A stretch of DNA of 64,000 nt. Origin: Ignavibacteriota bacterium (GTDB taxonomy: Bacteria > Bacteroidota > Ignavibacteria > Ignavibacteriales > Melioribacteraceae). Below are positions 35,831 through 45,082 of this stretch, one piece after another. Under the pieces are notes generated by a model, which saw only the letters and a program-made list of their open reading frames with translations, was not told where the DNA came from and ran no database searches. Made by a program: the position numbers and the translations under genes. The stretch spans positions 310,001 through 374,000 of the forward strand of contig JADJWT010000001.1 in assembly GCA_016716225.1 (NCBI GenBank), read 5' to 3'. Position 1 is the stretch's first letter. Every line of letters starts with the position of its first letter.

Positions 35831-37074
35831 TGAGTCATTTACATTTACCAACTCCTATTAGTAAAAAGTTTTTCACACCGGGAGTTATTGTTTTATCGGT
35901 TATTGCACTAAACGGAATAATTTTTCTTCTTGGAAGGTTTTTCTTCGGAATTGGATCTGTAACAAATTTAAATGATCAATTTCCGTGGGGAATTTGGATT
36001 GGACTGGATGTTGCGGCTGGAGTTGCATTAGCTGCTGGCGGATTTACTACTGCAGCTCTTGGTCACATAATGCATAGAGATAAATATGAAACTGTAATTC
36101 GTCCCGCATTGCTTACTGCCATGTTGGGATATACTTTTGTTGCAACCGGTGTTTTTGTAGATATTGGTCGATGGTATTATATTTGGCATCCTTTAGTTAT
36201 GTGGAATGGAAATTCAGCTTTATTTGAAGTCGGCATTTGTGTAATGATTTATGTAACTGTTTTATATATTGAATTCCTTCCGATTGTTACTGAAAGATTC
36301 ATCGGCAAAGTTAATCTTCCCGGATTTTTAAGCAGATTTAATAAATTTATTGATCGATTATTACGAGCTCTTGATAGAGGACTTAGTAAAACAATGTTTG
36401 TATTTATAATTGCCGGAGTTGTACTTTCATGTCTGCATCAATCTTCATTAGGAACTTTAATGATTATAGCCGGACCCAAAATGCATCCATTGTGGCAAAC
36501 TCCAATTCTTCCTTTGCTATTTTTATTGAGTGCATTTTCCGTGGGATTTCCAATGGTAATTGCAGAATCATTAAGCGCATCAAGATCATTTGGATTAAAA
36601 CCGGAAACTGAAGTTTTATCAAGTTTATCAAAATTTATTGCTCCATTACTTGGTATTTATCTAATCGGTAAAATTGGAGATATGGTTATAAGAGAAACAT
36701 TTGTTTATTTAGCAGAAATAAATTTCATTAGTATAATGTTTGGAATTGAAATTATAATTGGTGTAATAGTTCCATTAAGAATGTTTTTATCTCCTGAAGT
36801 TAGAAAATCTCCAACCGGATTATTCATCGCATCAATGCTTGTAATTTTTGGCGTTGTAATGAATAGATTTAACAATTTCGTAACCGCATATAATCCGCCT
36901 TATGCAGTTGAATCATACTTCCCATCAATAGGTGAAATTTCTGTTACACTAGGATTTGTAGCGATTGAAATTTTAATGTATAGACTTTTTGTAATGATAT
37001 TTCCGGTAATAAGTATACCTTCAACAAAAGCAAATATTAAAACAAAATATGCTATTCGCGGAGTTGCAAAATGA
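35830..37074 (+). CDS. NrfD/PsrC/HybB-family quinone-interacting membrane protein
   Basis: 414 residues with about ten membrane helices, for example IVLSVIALNGIIFLLGRFF, the QFPWGIWIGLDVAAGVALAAGG segment read in two helices, and the last near 370-395. Proteins of this family carry no cofactor of their own and exchange electrons and protons between the quinone pool and a partner Fe-S protein. PWGIWIGLD and SAFSVGFPMVIAES are typical of the HybB branch. It shares one base with the preceding stop and its own stop overlaps the next start (ATGA), giving a tightly coupled trio. Confidence 0.92.
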   Translation: MSHLHLPTPISKKFFTPGVIVLSVIALNGIIFLLGRFFFGIGSVTNLNDQFPWGIWIGLDVAAGVALAAGGFTTAALGHIMHRDKYETVIRPALLTAMLGYTFVATGVFVDIGRWYYIWHPLVMWNGNSALFEVGICVMIYVTVLYIEFLPIVTERFIGKVNLPGFLSRFNKFIDRLLRALDRGLSKTMFVFIIAGVVLSCLHQSSLGTLMIIAGPKMHPLWQTPILPLLFLLSAFSVGFPMVIAESLSASRSFGLKPETEVLSSLSKFIAPLLGIYLIGKIGDMVIRETFVYLAEINFISIMFGIEIIIGVIVPLRMFLSPEVRKSPTGLFIASMLVIFGVVMNRFNNFVTAYNPPYAVESYFPSIGEISVTLGFVAIEILMYRLFVMIFPVISIPSTKANIKTKYAIRGVAK

Positions 37075-38186
37075 AAATAATTAAATTATATATTTTTCTT
37101 CTCATCGTTTCGTCAACTTCATTTGGACAAATCACAAATTTAAAAACACATGCTCAAATGGATGTTGATTGTAAAAAATGTCATATTTGTGATACTCCGA
37201 CAAAAGCAAATCCATGCTTAATTGCTTGCCCAAGAAATAAATCAGATATAATTAGACATTCACCGGAAGAAGGTCCAGATGAAATATTTTTAACGGAAAT
37301 AAAAGTTGAAAAAGATTTATATAAACCAGTAAAATTTTCGCACAAGTTACATTCGGAAATGTCTCTTATGTCTGGAGGTTGCGTTTCTTGCCATCATTTT
37401 AATCCGCCCGGAAAAATCGTAAAATGTGTAACTTGTCACGAAACCGATAGAAAAAGAACAGATGTAAGTACACCGGATTTGAAAGCGGCATTTCACCGCC
37501 AATGTATTGGTTGTCATTCAACGTGGGAAGAAAAGACAGAATGTAAAAGTTGCCATTTATTGAATACTGAAAAATCCGAATCTAAAAAGGTAAAAAGTGC
37601 TGAAAATGTTCATCCTAAAATTACAATTCCAGCAAAAATTGTTTATGAAACAAAAGCCAAAGAAGGAAAATTTGTAACTTATTTTCATAATGATCATTCT
37701 TCTCTTTTTGGATTGGATTGTAACTCATGTCATACTCAAGAAAGTTGTGCAAGCTGTCATAATAAAAAGGAAAAATTTATTGCTGATAAAAAAGTTGATA
37801 AACATTCAAGATGCACAAGCTGTCATAATACTGATAATCAAAAAACTTGCAATCAATGTCATCAAAATTCAGAAGCCAAACCTTTTGATCATAAATTAAA
37901 AACCGGATTTGCTTTAGTGGGTTATCATAACATTTCCGATTGCAGTCAATGCCACAAAGAAAAAAATAAATTCACTGGATTAAAACCAGATTGTGTTTAT
38001 TGCCATAAAAATAATGATGGAGTTTTTGATCATAATATTACCGGATTAAAATTAGATGATATCCACATTGAATTTTATTGCGAAAATTGTCATGCAAAAA
38101 ATAATTATACAGTAAAACCGACTTGCGATGAATGTCACGATGATGTTAGTTATCCAGATGATTTGCCTGGAGAAAAAATAAAATGA
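37071..38186 (+). CDS. 13-haem periplasmic cytochrome c with extra N-terminal Cys cluster
   Basis: 371 residues with signal peptide (ends TSFGQ) and 13 CXXCH motifs, many followed by class-III-type paired His residues (for example FSHKLHSE and FDHKLK). Just after the first motif (CKKCH at about residue 35) there are further Cys: CDTPTKANPCLIACPR. This overlaps a ferredoxin-like C-x2-C-x8-C-x3-C-P pattern, so an Fe-S cluster or structural role is possible. With the two preceding genes it forms a minimal quinone-to-cytochrome module similar in composition to parts of Hmc/Qrc complexes. The next gene begins inside its stop codon. Confidence 0.93.
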   Translation: MKIIKLYIFLLIVSSTSFGQITNLKTHAQMDVDCKKCHICDTPTKANPCLIACPRNKSDIIRHSPEEGPDEIFLTEIKVEKDLYKPVKFSHKLHSEMSLMSGGCVSCHHFNPPGKIVKCVTCHETDRKRTDVSTPDLKAAFHRQCIGCHSTWEEKTECKSCHLLNTEKSESKKVKSAENVHPKITIPAKIVYETKAKEGKFVTYFHNDHSSLFGLDCNSCHTQESCASCHNKKEKFIADKKVDKHSRCTSCHNTDNQKTCNQCHQNSEAKPFDHKLKTGFALVGYHNISDCSQCHKEKNKFTGLKPDCVYCHKNNDGVFDHNITGLKLDDIHIEFYCENCHAKNNYTVKPTCDECHDDVSYPDDLPGEKIK

Positions 38187-40054
38187 AAGTTTTTCTATTT
38201 AATAAAATTGGAATGCGACTGATATTAGCTGTTTCAATAACAGTAATATTGATTCTTGCAACTTTTGCATATTTCAGCATAACATCACAATCAGATAATT
38301 TAATTTCTGAAGTTGAAAGACATGCAAATCAGTTAAGTGAAACAATTAGGCACAGTACTCGTTTTGATATGCTCTCAAATAGAAGAGATCACATTCACAA
38401 TATTATTAATAGAATTGGTGAGGAAAAAAGTATCAGAAATATTAGAGTGTTGAATAAAGAAGGCGAAATTATTTATTCAACAGAAGAAAAAGAAATTGGA
38501 GATATGGTTGATAAAAATGCAGAAAGTTGTTACGCATGCCATGCAAAAGATCAGCCTCTTCAAAAATTATCAATAAAAGAAAGAACAAGAATTTTTAGAG
38601 TTGATCCGGATTCATCAAGAATATTGGGAATTATTAATCCAATTTATAATGAAAAAAGTTGTTGGGAGGCTGAGTGCCATGCTCATCCAGAAGATAAAAC
38701 TGTTTTGGGTGTTTTGGATATTTCCGTTTCACTTTATGAAGTTGATCATTTAACACAAAACAGTACAATGAATGTAATTCTTTTTGCAATTGTTGCAACA
38801 TTAATATTAGCCACAATTGTAAGAATGTTGGTTAAGAATTTAATTCAAAAACCGGTAAGAAATTTGGTTGAAGCAACAAATTATGTTGCAGTTGGAAATT
38901 TAAATTACAGAATTGATTCAAAAAGAAAAGATGAACTTGGAAGACTTGCAAATTCGTTTGATAATATGACAAAGAAGATTTCTGAAATGAGAATGCAATT
39001 ATTCCAATCTGATAAAATGGCTTCAATCGGTAAACTTGCTGCCGGTGTTGCTCACGAAATAAATAATCCATTAACCGGGGTTTTAACTTACAGCAGTTTT
39101 TTATTAAACCGAGTTAAAGATAATCCGGAAATGAAAGCCGATCTTGAAGTTATTGTTCGCGAAACTAAAAGAAGCAGAGAAATTGTAAAAGGACTTTTGG
39201 ATTTTTCTCGACAATCAACGCCTAAAAGAGGAAAGGTTGAAATTAATTCGGTAATAGAAAATGCGTTAACAATTGTTGTAAATCAATTAAAAATAAATCA
39301 TGTTGAACTGAAAAAAGATTATGATTCAACCATTCCAGAAATTTCCGGAGATTCAAATCAAATTCAACAAGTGATTCTTAACTTAATTGTAAATGCCATT
39401 GATGCAATCGGAAGTAAAGGCGGAGTTATTTCAATTAAAACAAGTCAAATAAAACTTTCCCCTTATGGAATTACTCAAATTAGAAAAGCATTGTGTCCAA
39501 AAGGTCATGACCTAATAGATGAAGAACATAAAATTAACGGAAGACCTTCAATTAAGTTAAAAGCTAAATCCGGAAATAATGAAGGTTTTATTCACCTTGA
39601 CCCAATTTATGGCAATCATAATCATCATTACGGTATACAATTTAATAAAAATGAAATTGTGAAATTATCTTGTCCAGAATGTGGAATTTCACTTTTAGAT
39701 GAAACTGAAATTGGTCCAAATTGCGATGCACCAATTTACAAATTAATGATTCCCGAACAAGGAATTTTAAAAGGCTGCACAAAATACGGATGCAATTGGC
39801 AAAAGTGGGAATTTATTGATGAAAGTGGCGATCATAATTATGTCGAAATTGTAATAGCTGATTCTGGTTGCGGGATTGACAAAAATGATATGGATAAAAT
39901 TTTTGATCCGTTCTTTTCTACAAAAGGACAAAAAGGTACCGGACTTGGTCTTTCTGTAATTTGGGGAATTGTTGATAATCACAGAGGAAAAATTTCAGTT
40001 GATAGTGAAGTGGGAAAAGGTACAACATTTAAAATTCATTTACCGGAAGTATAA
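38183..40054 (+). CDS. Haem-binding sensor histidine kinase with Cys-rich insertion in the ATPase domain
   Basis: 623 residues. First membrane helix about 11-33, periplasmic sensor 34-190, second helix about 195-217, HAMP 218-270. The sensor has CYACH (116-120) and CWEAECH (160-166, followed by AHP), so one or two c-type haems are likely. HisKA holds H291 in GVAHEINNPLTG. The N-box lies near 400-409 (NLIVNAIDAI). Between it and the G1 box (DSGCGID, about 560) there is an extra segment of about 120 residues with Cys/His pairs: C438-H442, C497/C500, C514, C532/C537. These could bind zinc or another metal. The kinase probably senses periplasmic redox state or haem-ligand binding, and sits in the same operon as the quinone-cytochrome module. 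Confidence 0.93.
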   Translation: MKVFLFNKIGMRLILAVSITVILILATFAYFSITSQSDNLISEVERHANQLSETIRHSTRFDMLSNRRDHIHNIINRIGEEKSIRNIRVLNKEGEIIYSTEEKEIGDMVDKNAESCYACHAKDQPLQKLSIKERTRIFRVDPDSSRILGIINPIYNEKSCWEAECHAHPEDKTVLGVLDISVSLYEVDHLTQNSTMNVILFAIVATLILATIVRMLVKNLIQKPVRNLVEATNYVAVGNLNYRIDSKRKDELGRLANSFDNMTKKISEMRMQLFQSDKMASIGKLAAGVAHEINNPLTGVLTYSSFLLNRVKDNPEMKADLEVIVRETKRSREIVKGLLDFSRQSTPKRGKVEINSVIENALTIVVNQLKINHVELKKDYDSTIPEISGDSNQIQQVILNLIVNAIDAIGSKGGVISIKTSQIKLSPYGITQIRKALCPKGHDLIDEEHKINGRPSIKLKAKSGNNEGFIHLDPIYGNHNHHYGIQFNKNEIVKLSCPECGISLLDETEIGPNCDAPIYKLMIPEQGILKGCTKYGCNWQKWEFIDESGDHNYVEIVIADSGCGIDKNDMDKIFDPFFSTKGQKGTGLGLSVIWGIVDNHRGKISVDSEVGKGTTFKIHLPEV

Positions 40055-40857
40055 TGGAATATTCAAAAGATATATTAGTTATTGATGATGAAAAAGTTAT
40101 TCTTGATGCAATTCAAAAAATTGTCACTTTAGAAAATTTAACTTCTGATGCTTGTCTTGATGTAGATGAAGCTTTGGAAAAATTGGAAAAAGAAAAATAC
40201 CGATTGATTATAAGTGATATAATGATGCCGGGGAAAGATGGATTTCAACTTTTACAAATTTTAAATCAAAAAAGAATTCCAACACCCGTAATTATTACAA
40301 CCGGTTTTTCAACACTTGAAAACGCAGTTAGAGTTTTGTACGATGGCGCAATTGGTTTTATTCCAAAACCATTTACAATTGATGAACTCATAAGTTTGGT
40401 TACACGCGGACTTGTATATCAAAAACTTTTTAAAGATAAGTTTAAGTTAAGCAAATCTTCTTCAAATGATATTATTACTTATGTGCCATGTCCAACAAAA
40501 TACTACAGACTTGGGCATGATAGTTGGTTAAGTTATTCATCGGAGGGAACAATAAAAATTGGTGTTACCGATTTATTTCTAAAATCAATAAACTCAGTTC
40601 AGCTGCTTGAATTAATGAAAATGGAAGAGACAATTTACCAAGGCGGGGTTTGTGCAAAAATTGTTGATAATAAAGAACTTGTTCATCAATTGCTATCGCC
40701 AGTAAGTGGAAAGATTATTGAAATAAATAATCAAATTTTTGAAATAAAAAATTTATTGGAAAAAGATCCTTATTTCGATGGATGGCTTTACAGAATTATA
40801 CCAAATAATATTGATAATGAACTTTCAAATTTAACGCCGTGCAGTTCGGATTTTTAG
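40054..40857 (+). CDS. Response regulator with GcvH-like output domain
   Basis: 267 residues. Receiver 1-125: DILVIDDEKVILDAI, phospho-Asp in LIISDIMMPGKDG, KPFTIDEL. The C-terminal part, about 150-262, resembles glycine-cleavage H protein: LGHDSWLSYSSEGTIKIGVTDL in two pieces, LLSPVSGKIIEIN, then DPYFDGWLYRIIP. The lipoyl-attachment Lys of GcvH (ESVKAASD) is not at the expected place (Glu there, a Lys one position earlier), so lipoylation is doubtful. There is no DNA-binding domain. Its ATG overlaps the kinase stop by one base, so it is likely the kinase partner. Confidence 0.88.
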   Translation: MEYSKDILVIDDEKVILDAIQKIVTLENLTSDACLDVDEALEKLEKEKYRLIISDIMMPGKDGFQLLQILNQKRIPTPVIITTGFSTLENAVRVLYDGAIGFIPKPFTIDELISLVTRGLVYQKLFKDKFKLSKSSSNDIITYVPCPTKYYRLGHDSWLSYSSEGTIKIGVTDLFLKSINSVQLLELMKMEETIYQGGVCAKIVDNKELVHQLLSPVSGKIIEINNQIFEIKNLLEKDPYFDGWLYRIIPNNIDNELSNLTPCSSDF

Positions 40858-40884
40858 TGATATTAAAAATAAACGGGAGATAAA

Positions 40885-42033
40885 ATGGCACTTTTTATTT
40901 TAGCTGTAATAATTTTTGTAATAGCGGATATTTTAATTCGTTACATAATTAAGCGGGTTCAAGAAAATAAAATTAGAACTGAGCGCGAAAAAGTTTTAGA
41001 AGTTAGTTTAAATTTAGATTACTCTAAAGAAGCTAAAACTTTAAAAAGAGCAGAAGTTGAAAATCCAAAAGCCAAAATTCTTTGTGTTGATGATGAAGAA
41101 ATTATACTTTCCAGTTTTAGAAAAATTCTTGTTCTTGATGGATATGCAGTTGATACCGTTGAAACCGGACAAGAGGCTCTTCACTTAGTTCAAATAAATC
41201 ACTATGATTTTGTTTTTACAGATTTGAAAATGCCATCAATGGATGGAGTTGATGTTGCAAAAGGTGTAAAACATTTAAGACCGGATATTGACGTTGTAAT
41301 TATTACCGGTTATGCAACAGTAGAAAGTGCAGTTGAAGTAATGAAATTCGGAGCAATGGATTATGTACAAAAACCTTTTACCGAAGATGAACTTTTGGAA
41401 TTTGTAAAAAAATCATTAATTAAAAGATTGGATAGAATTAAAAAAACTCTTCGTCCTCAAGTTCATATTTCACATCTAACTGGAAGTGAATATTTTAATT
41501 CTGGAGAATTTGCAATTCCCGGTGGAGTTTTTGTTTCTAAAAATCATTGCTGGCTTGCAATTGATCAAGACGGTAAAGCTAAAGTGGGAATTGATGATTT
41601 TGCAAAAAAAATATTGGGCAAAATTGATGATATAAACTTTCCTAATCTTGGGATGAAAATTACTGCAAATCAGCCGCTTTTCAGTATCAAACAAGGAAAT
41701 AGAAAAGTAATTTTTAATTCGCCAATTACCGGAAGCGTAAAACAAATAAATGATAATTTGAAGGAAAATATTGAATCACTTGAAATTTCACCTTATGAAA
41801 ATAATTGGATTTGCTCAATCGATGCAGATCATTTAGACAATGAAATTACGAATTTAAAAATTGGAAATTCTGCGGTTACACTTTATCAAGAAGATATTGA
41901 AAAATATATGGATGAAATTTCCAAATTAAAAAACGATACCGAGGAAAAGAAAGATTCGATATTTAAAGGTGAAGTTGCTGAATTAAATGATTTTGATTTT
42001 GACAAAATTGTTGCAAAATTTTTTACTGCTTAA
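40885..42033 (+). CDS. Membrane-anchored response regulator with GcvH-like domain
   Basis: 382 residues. N-terminal membrane helix about 3-20, a charged linker, receiver about 65-185 (KILCVDDEEIILSSF, FTDLKMPSMDG, KPFTEDEL), then a GcvH-like domain about 210-325 (FVSKNHCWLAIDQDGKAKVG, NSPITGSVKQIN, SPYENNWICSI). The H-protein lipoyl Lys is again missing. The tail is an acidic/Lys-rich helix. It is a paralogue of the preceding gene with an added membrane anchor, suggesting that the output is protein interaction at the membrane, not transcription. Confidence 0.88.
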   Translation: MALFILAVIIFVIADILIRYIIKRVQENKIRTEREKVLEVSLNLDYSKEAKTLKRAEVENPKAKILCVDDEEIILSSFRKILVLDGYAVDTVETGQEALHLVQINHYDFVFTDLKMPSMDGVDVAKGVKHLRPDIDVVIITGYATVESAVEVMKFGAMDYVQKPFTEDELLEFVKKSLIKRLDRIKKTLRPQVHISHLTGSEYFNSGEFAIPGGVFVSKNHCWLAIDQDGKAKVGIDDFAKKILGKIDDINFPNLGMKITANQPLFSIKQGNRKVIFNSPITGSVKQINDNLKENIESLEISPYENNWICSIDADHLDNEITNLKIGNSAVTLYQEDIEKYMDEISKLKNDTEEKKDSIFKGEVAELNDFDFDKIVAKFFTA

Positions 42034-42034
42034 A

Positions 42035-42134
42035 AGTTAGTCCAGTTGACAAAATGGATTAATCTTAATAACTTGTTTTAGAGTTAGGTATTCTTTTACA
42101 TTTATAAAGATTATAATCCATTTTGTAACTAACT
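42035..42134. promoter_or_regulatory. Long inverted repeat before the 19-haem cytochrome gene
   Basis: Perfect 13-bp arms ACAAAATGGATTA (42049-42061) and TAATCCATTTTGT (42114-42126), extended by 7-bp outer arms AGTTAGT (42035-42041) and ACTAACT (42128-42134). The loop is 52 nt. It fills the gap between the response-regulator gene and a GTG-started cytochrome gene and has no T-tract. It may be a leader fold or the trace of an insertion. Confidence 0.55.
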
Positions 42135-42144
42135 GGGTTACTTT

Positions 42145-44079
42145 GTGTTTGTTATAATTTTACTATTAATAAGTTCTTCAATATTCTTTTCGCAAACATC
42201 CGATGTATGTTTGGACTGCCACAGCGATAAAGATTTAACTTCAAAAAAGAATGCAAAAATAATTTCTTTATATGTTGATAAAACAATTTTAGAAAAATCT
42301 ATTCATCCAAATGTTGAATGTATTGACTGCCATGTTGATTTTGATCCGGAAAATATACCTCATAAAGAAGGTTTAAATATTTCTAAAGTTGATTGCTCAA
42401 AATGCCACAATGAAATTGTTGATCAGTATGAAAAAAGTTTACATGGAATTGCTTTAAGGAAAGGAAAATATTTAGCACCAAATTGCGCAACTTGTCATAA
42501 TAAACACAATATTCTTAGTAGTAAAAATCCTAATTCAAAAACATATAAAATGAATATTCCACAGCTTTGTGGAAATTGTCATAAAGATGGAACAAAAGTT
42601 TCGGAATTAAAAGATATTGATCAAAAACATATTCTGGAAAATTATTCGGAATCAATTCACGGTGATGGGTTATTTAAAAGAGGTTTAATTGTAACTGCAG
42701 TTTGTAATGATTGCCATTCCTCACATAATATTCTTCCGCATCAAGATCCAAATTCTTCTATTAATAGAAATAAAATTGCAAATACATGCAGAAATTGTCA
42801 TGCTCAAATTGAAGCTGTTCACGTTAAAGTTATTGAAGGAAAATTGTGGGAAACTGAACCGAATAAAATTCCGGCATGCGTGGATTGCCATCAGCCGCAT
42901 AATGTAAGAAGGGTTATCTATGATGAAAAATATACAGATAATTATTGCATGTCTTGTCATATCAATAAAAATTTATATAAAGAATATCACGGTGAACAAA
43001 TTTCCTTATTTGTTAATTATGAAGATTTTAAAAATTCTGAACATAAAGAAAGTTCATGCATAAAATGTCATACAAATATTAATGTTTCGAAAAATCCGGT
43101 TTGTTTGGATAGTGGACCGGTCGATTGTGCATCTTGTCATGCAGAACAAGTAAATGATTATCAAATAAGTTATCACGGACAACTTTTTTCAAAGAATAAT
43201 GCAGATGCTCCATATTGCACAGATTGTCATGAAAAACATTATACAAAAAGCAAAGCTGATCCGCTTTCAAGAACTTTTAGAAAAAATATTCCAGAACTTT
43301 GTGCAAAATGTCATCGGGAAGGAGAAAAAGCTGCAAAACGAATTGATGGAAAAACGAGAAAAATTGTAGAAAGTTATCAAATGAGTATTCACGGTAAAGG
43401 TTTAGTTAAAAGTGGATTAATTGTAACTGCAATTTGTACTGATTGTCATACAAGTCATAAAGAGCTTCCATCATCAGACCCGCGTTCATCAATAAATGAA
43501 TTGAATATTGTAAAAACTTGTTCGCAATGTCACTATGGAATTTATGAATTATTTGAGAAAAGTGTTCATAGCAAATCCGTAACAAAAACTAATAAAAAAC
43601 TTCCAACGTGTTTTGATTGCCATAAATCTCACTCAATTGAAAGAGTTGAAAGAAGTGATTTTAGGCAAGGAATAATAGATCAATGCGGAAAATGCCACGA
43701 AGAAGTTACAAAAACATATTTTGATACTTTTCACGGTAAAGTTTCTAAACTTGGTGAAGTTGGTGCGGCAAAATGTTATGATTGTCACGGCTCGCACAAT
43801 ATTCTTCCGCCGGAAAATCCTAATTCTACTTTAAGCAGAACAAATGTTGTTGAAACTTGCAGAAGTTGTCACCCAAATTCCAATCATAAATTTGTTGGAT
43901 ATTTAACTCATGCAACACATCATGATCCGGAAAAATATCCTTTCTTATTTTATACATTTTGGGCAATGACAATTTTACTTGTTTCCACTTTTACATTTTT
44001 TGGATTACATACATTACTTTGGATTCCAAGAGCATTAAAAGAAAAGCGAGATAAAAAAATCAACAAAAGAATTAAATAA
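42145..44079 (+). CDS. 19-haem cytochrome c with C-terminal membrane anchor
   Basis: 644 residues with 19 CXXCH motifs. Its haem region contains two similar halves about 244 residues apart: GLIVTAVCNDCHSSH and GLIVTAICTDCHTSH, each with the same flanking pattern. One membrane helix near residues 600-625 (FWAMTILLVSTFTFFGLH) anchors the C-terminus. The frame starts at a GTG (42145); the resulting signal peptide MFVIILLLISSSIFFSQ has no positive n-region, so the start may be wrong or an upstream indel has removed it. The related gene at 45083 begins MKSYIILF. It is followed by a cytochrome b, a split version of the fusion at 45083. Confidence 0.9.
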   Translation: MFVIILLLISSSIFFSQTSDVCLDCHSDKDLTSKKNAKIISLYVDKTILEKSIHPNVECIDCHVDFDPENIPHKEGLNISKVDCSKCHNEIVDQYEKSLHGIALRKGKYLAPNCATCHNKHNILSSKNPNSKTYKMNIPQLCGNCHKDGTKVSELKDIDQKHILENYSESIHGDGLFKRGLIVTAVCNDCHSSHNILPHQDPNSSINRNKIANTCRNCHAQIEAVHVKVIEGKLWETEPNKIPACVDCHQPHNVRRVIYDEKYTDNYCMSCHINKNLYKEYHGEQISLFVNYEDFKNSEHKESSCIKCHTNINVSKNPVCLDSGPVDCASCHAEQVNDYQISYHGQLFSKNNADAPYCTDCHEKHYTKSKADPLSRTFRKNIPELCAKCHREGEKAAKRIDGKTRKIVESYQMSIHGKGLVKSGLIVTAICTDCHTSHKELPSSDPRSSINELNIVKTCSQCHYGIYELFEKSVHSKSVTKTNKKLPTCFDCHKSHSIERVERSDFRQGIIDQCGKCHEEVTKTYFDTFHGKVSKLGEVGAAKCYDCHGSHNILPPENPNSTLSRTNVVETCRSCHPNSNHKFVGYLTHATHHDPEKYPFLFYTFWAMTILLVSTFTFFGLHTLLWIPRALKEKRDKKINKRIK

Positions 44080-44095
44080 AATTTACAGGTAAATT

Positions 44096-44935
44096 GTGAA
44101 CGAAATAAACAGTGAAAAACATTTTCAAAGATTTCCTCCAATTTTAAGATTTACTCATTTACTGATAATCATAAGTTTTATTTCACTTGCAATTACTGGA
44201 ATGATAATAAAATTTGCAGATGTTGGAATTTTCCAAGCTCTTTCTTCCCTACTCGGCGGATATCAAGTTACAGGATTTATTCATCGTTTAGGAGCAACAA
44301 TCACATTTTTATATTTCGGAATTCATATTTTTTATTTATTCAAAAAAAGTAAAATAAAATCCTTCCGCTATTTACTTTCCGGCGAAAATTCGATGATGTT
44401 CAACAAGCGTGATTGGAAAGAATTTGTTCAAACAATTAAGTGGTTTATTGGCAAAGCTCCAAGACCAGAATATGGAAGATGGACATATTGGGAAAAGTTT
44501 GATTATTTTGCAGTTTTTTGGGGTGTTGCTGTAATTGGAATCAGCGGATTAATTTTATGGTTTCCAGAGTTTTTCACAAGTCTTGGAATTCCCGGATGGA
44601 TTATTAATGTAGCAACGATTATTCACAGTGATGAAGCATTGCTTGCCGTAGGATTTATTTTCACTGTTCACTTTTTTAATACACATTTCAGACCGGATAA
44701 ATTTCCAATTGATACAACAATTTTTACCGGAAGTATGTCTTTGGAAGAATTTAAAGAAGATAGACCAAGACAATATTATGAAATGATTGCAAATTCGGAA
44801 TTAGAGAAATATTTAGTTGATCCACCACAATATTGGTTAGTAAAAGCCTCAAAAATTTTTGGTTATACTGCTTTAATAATCGGTTTTTCAATTATAATAA
44901 TGATTATTTACGCAATGATTTTTCTATATAAATAA
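44096..44935 (+). CDS. Di-haem cytochrome b membrane subunit
   Basis: 279 residues with at least four helices of a FdnI/cytochrome b561-like domain (RFTHLLIIISFISLAITGM, FIHRLGATITFLYFGIHIF, the AVFWGVAVIGISGLILWFP helix and AVGFIFTVHFFNTHF) carrying His ligands (H in RFTHLL, HRLGA, FGIHIF, IHSDEA, TVHFFNTH). A further C-terminal helix is present. It starts at GTG 44096, 16 bases after the 19-haem cytochrome gene. It is homologous to the C-terminal part of the fused protein at 45083 (shared IxGLILWFP). It probably takes quinol electrons to the 19-haem cytochrome. Confidence 0.9.
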   Translation: MNEINSEKHFQRFPPILRFTHLLIIISFISLAITGMIIKFADVGIFQALSSLLGGYQVTGFIHRLGATITFLYFGIHIFYLFKKSKIKSFRYLLSGENSMMFNKRDWKEFVQTIKWFIGKAPRPEYGRWTYWEKFDYFAVFWGVAVIGISGLILWFPEFFTSLGIPGWIINVATIIHSDEALLAVGFIFTVHFFNTHFRPDKFPIDTTIFTGSMSLEEFKEDRPRQYYEMIANSELEKYLVDPPQYWLVKASKIFGYTALIIGFSIIIMIIYAMIFLYK

Positions 44936-45082
44936 GTTAAATTTTTGCAAATTTTATTTCGAACATCAATTAACTTTCAAGTTTGACAAAGTAAGAATTT
45001 CTGAATATTTTAGAAAAGGATATAATAATCTTTTTAACTAAAAAAATCCTAAAATTTATCAATTCACAAATCAAGTTTCGAT

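Noticed and set aside
34931..37074. Hydrogenase or polysulfide reductase operon
   Set aside because: HybA- and NrfD-like subunits are present, but there is no NiFe hydrogenase large subunit or molybdopterin subunit in the window, so only an electron-transfer module is claimed.
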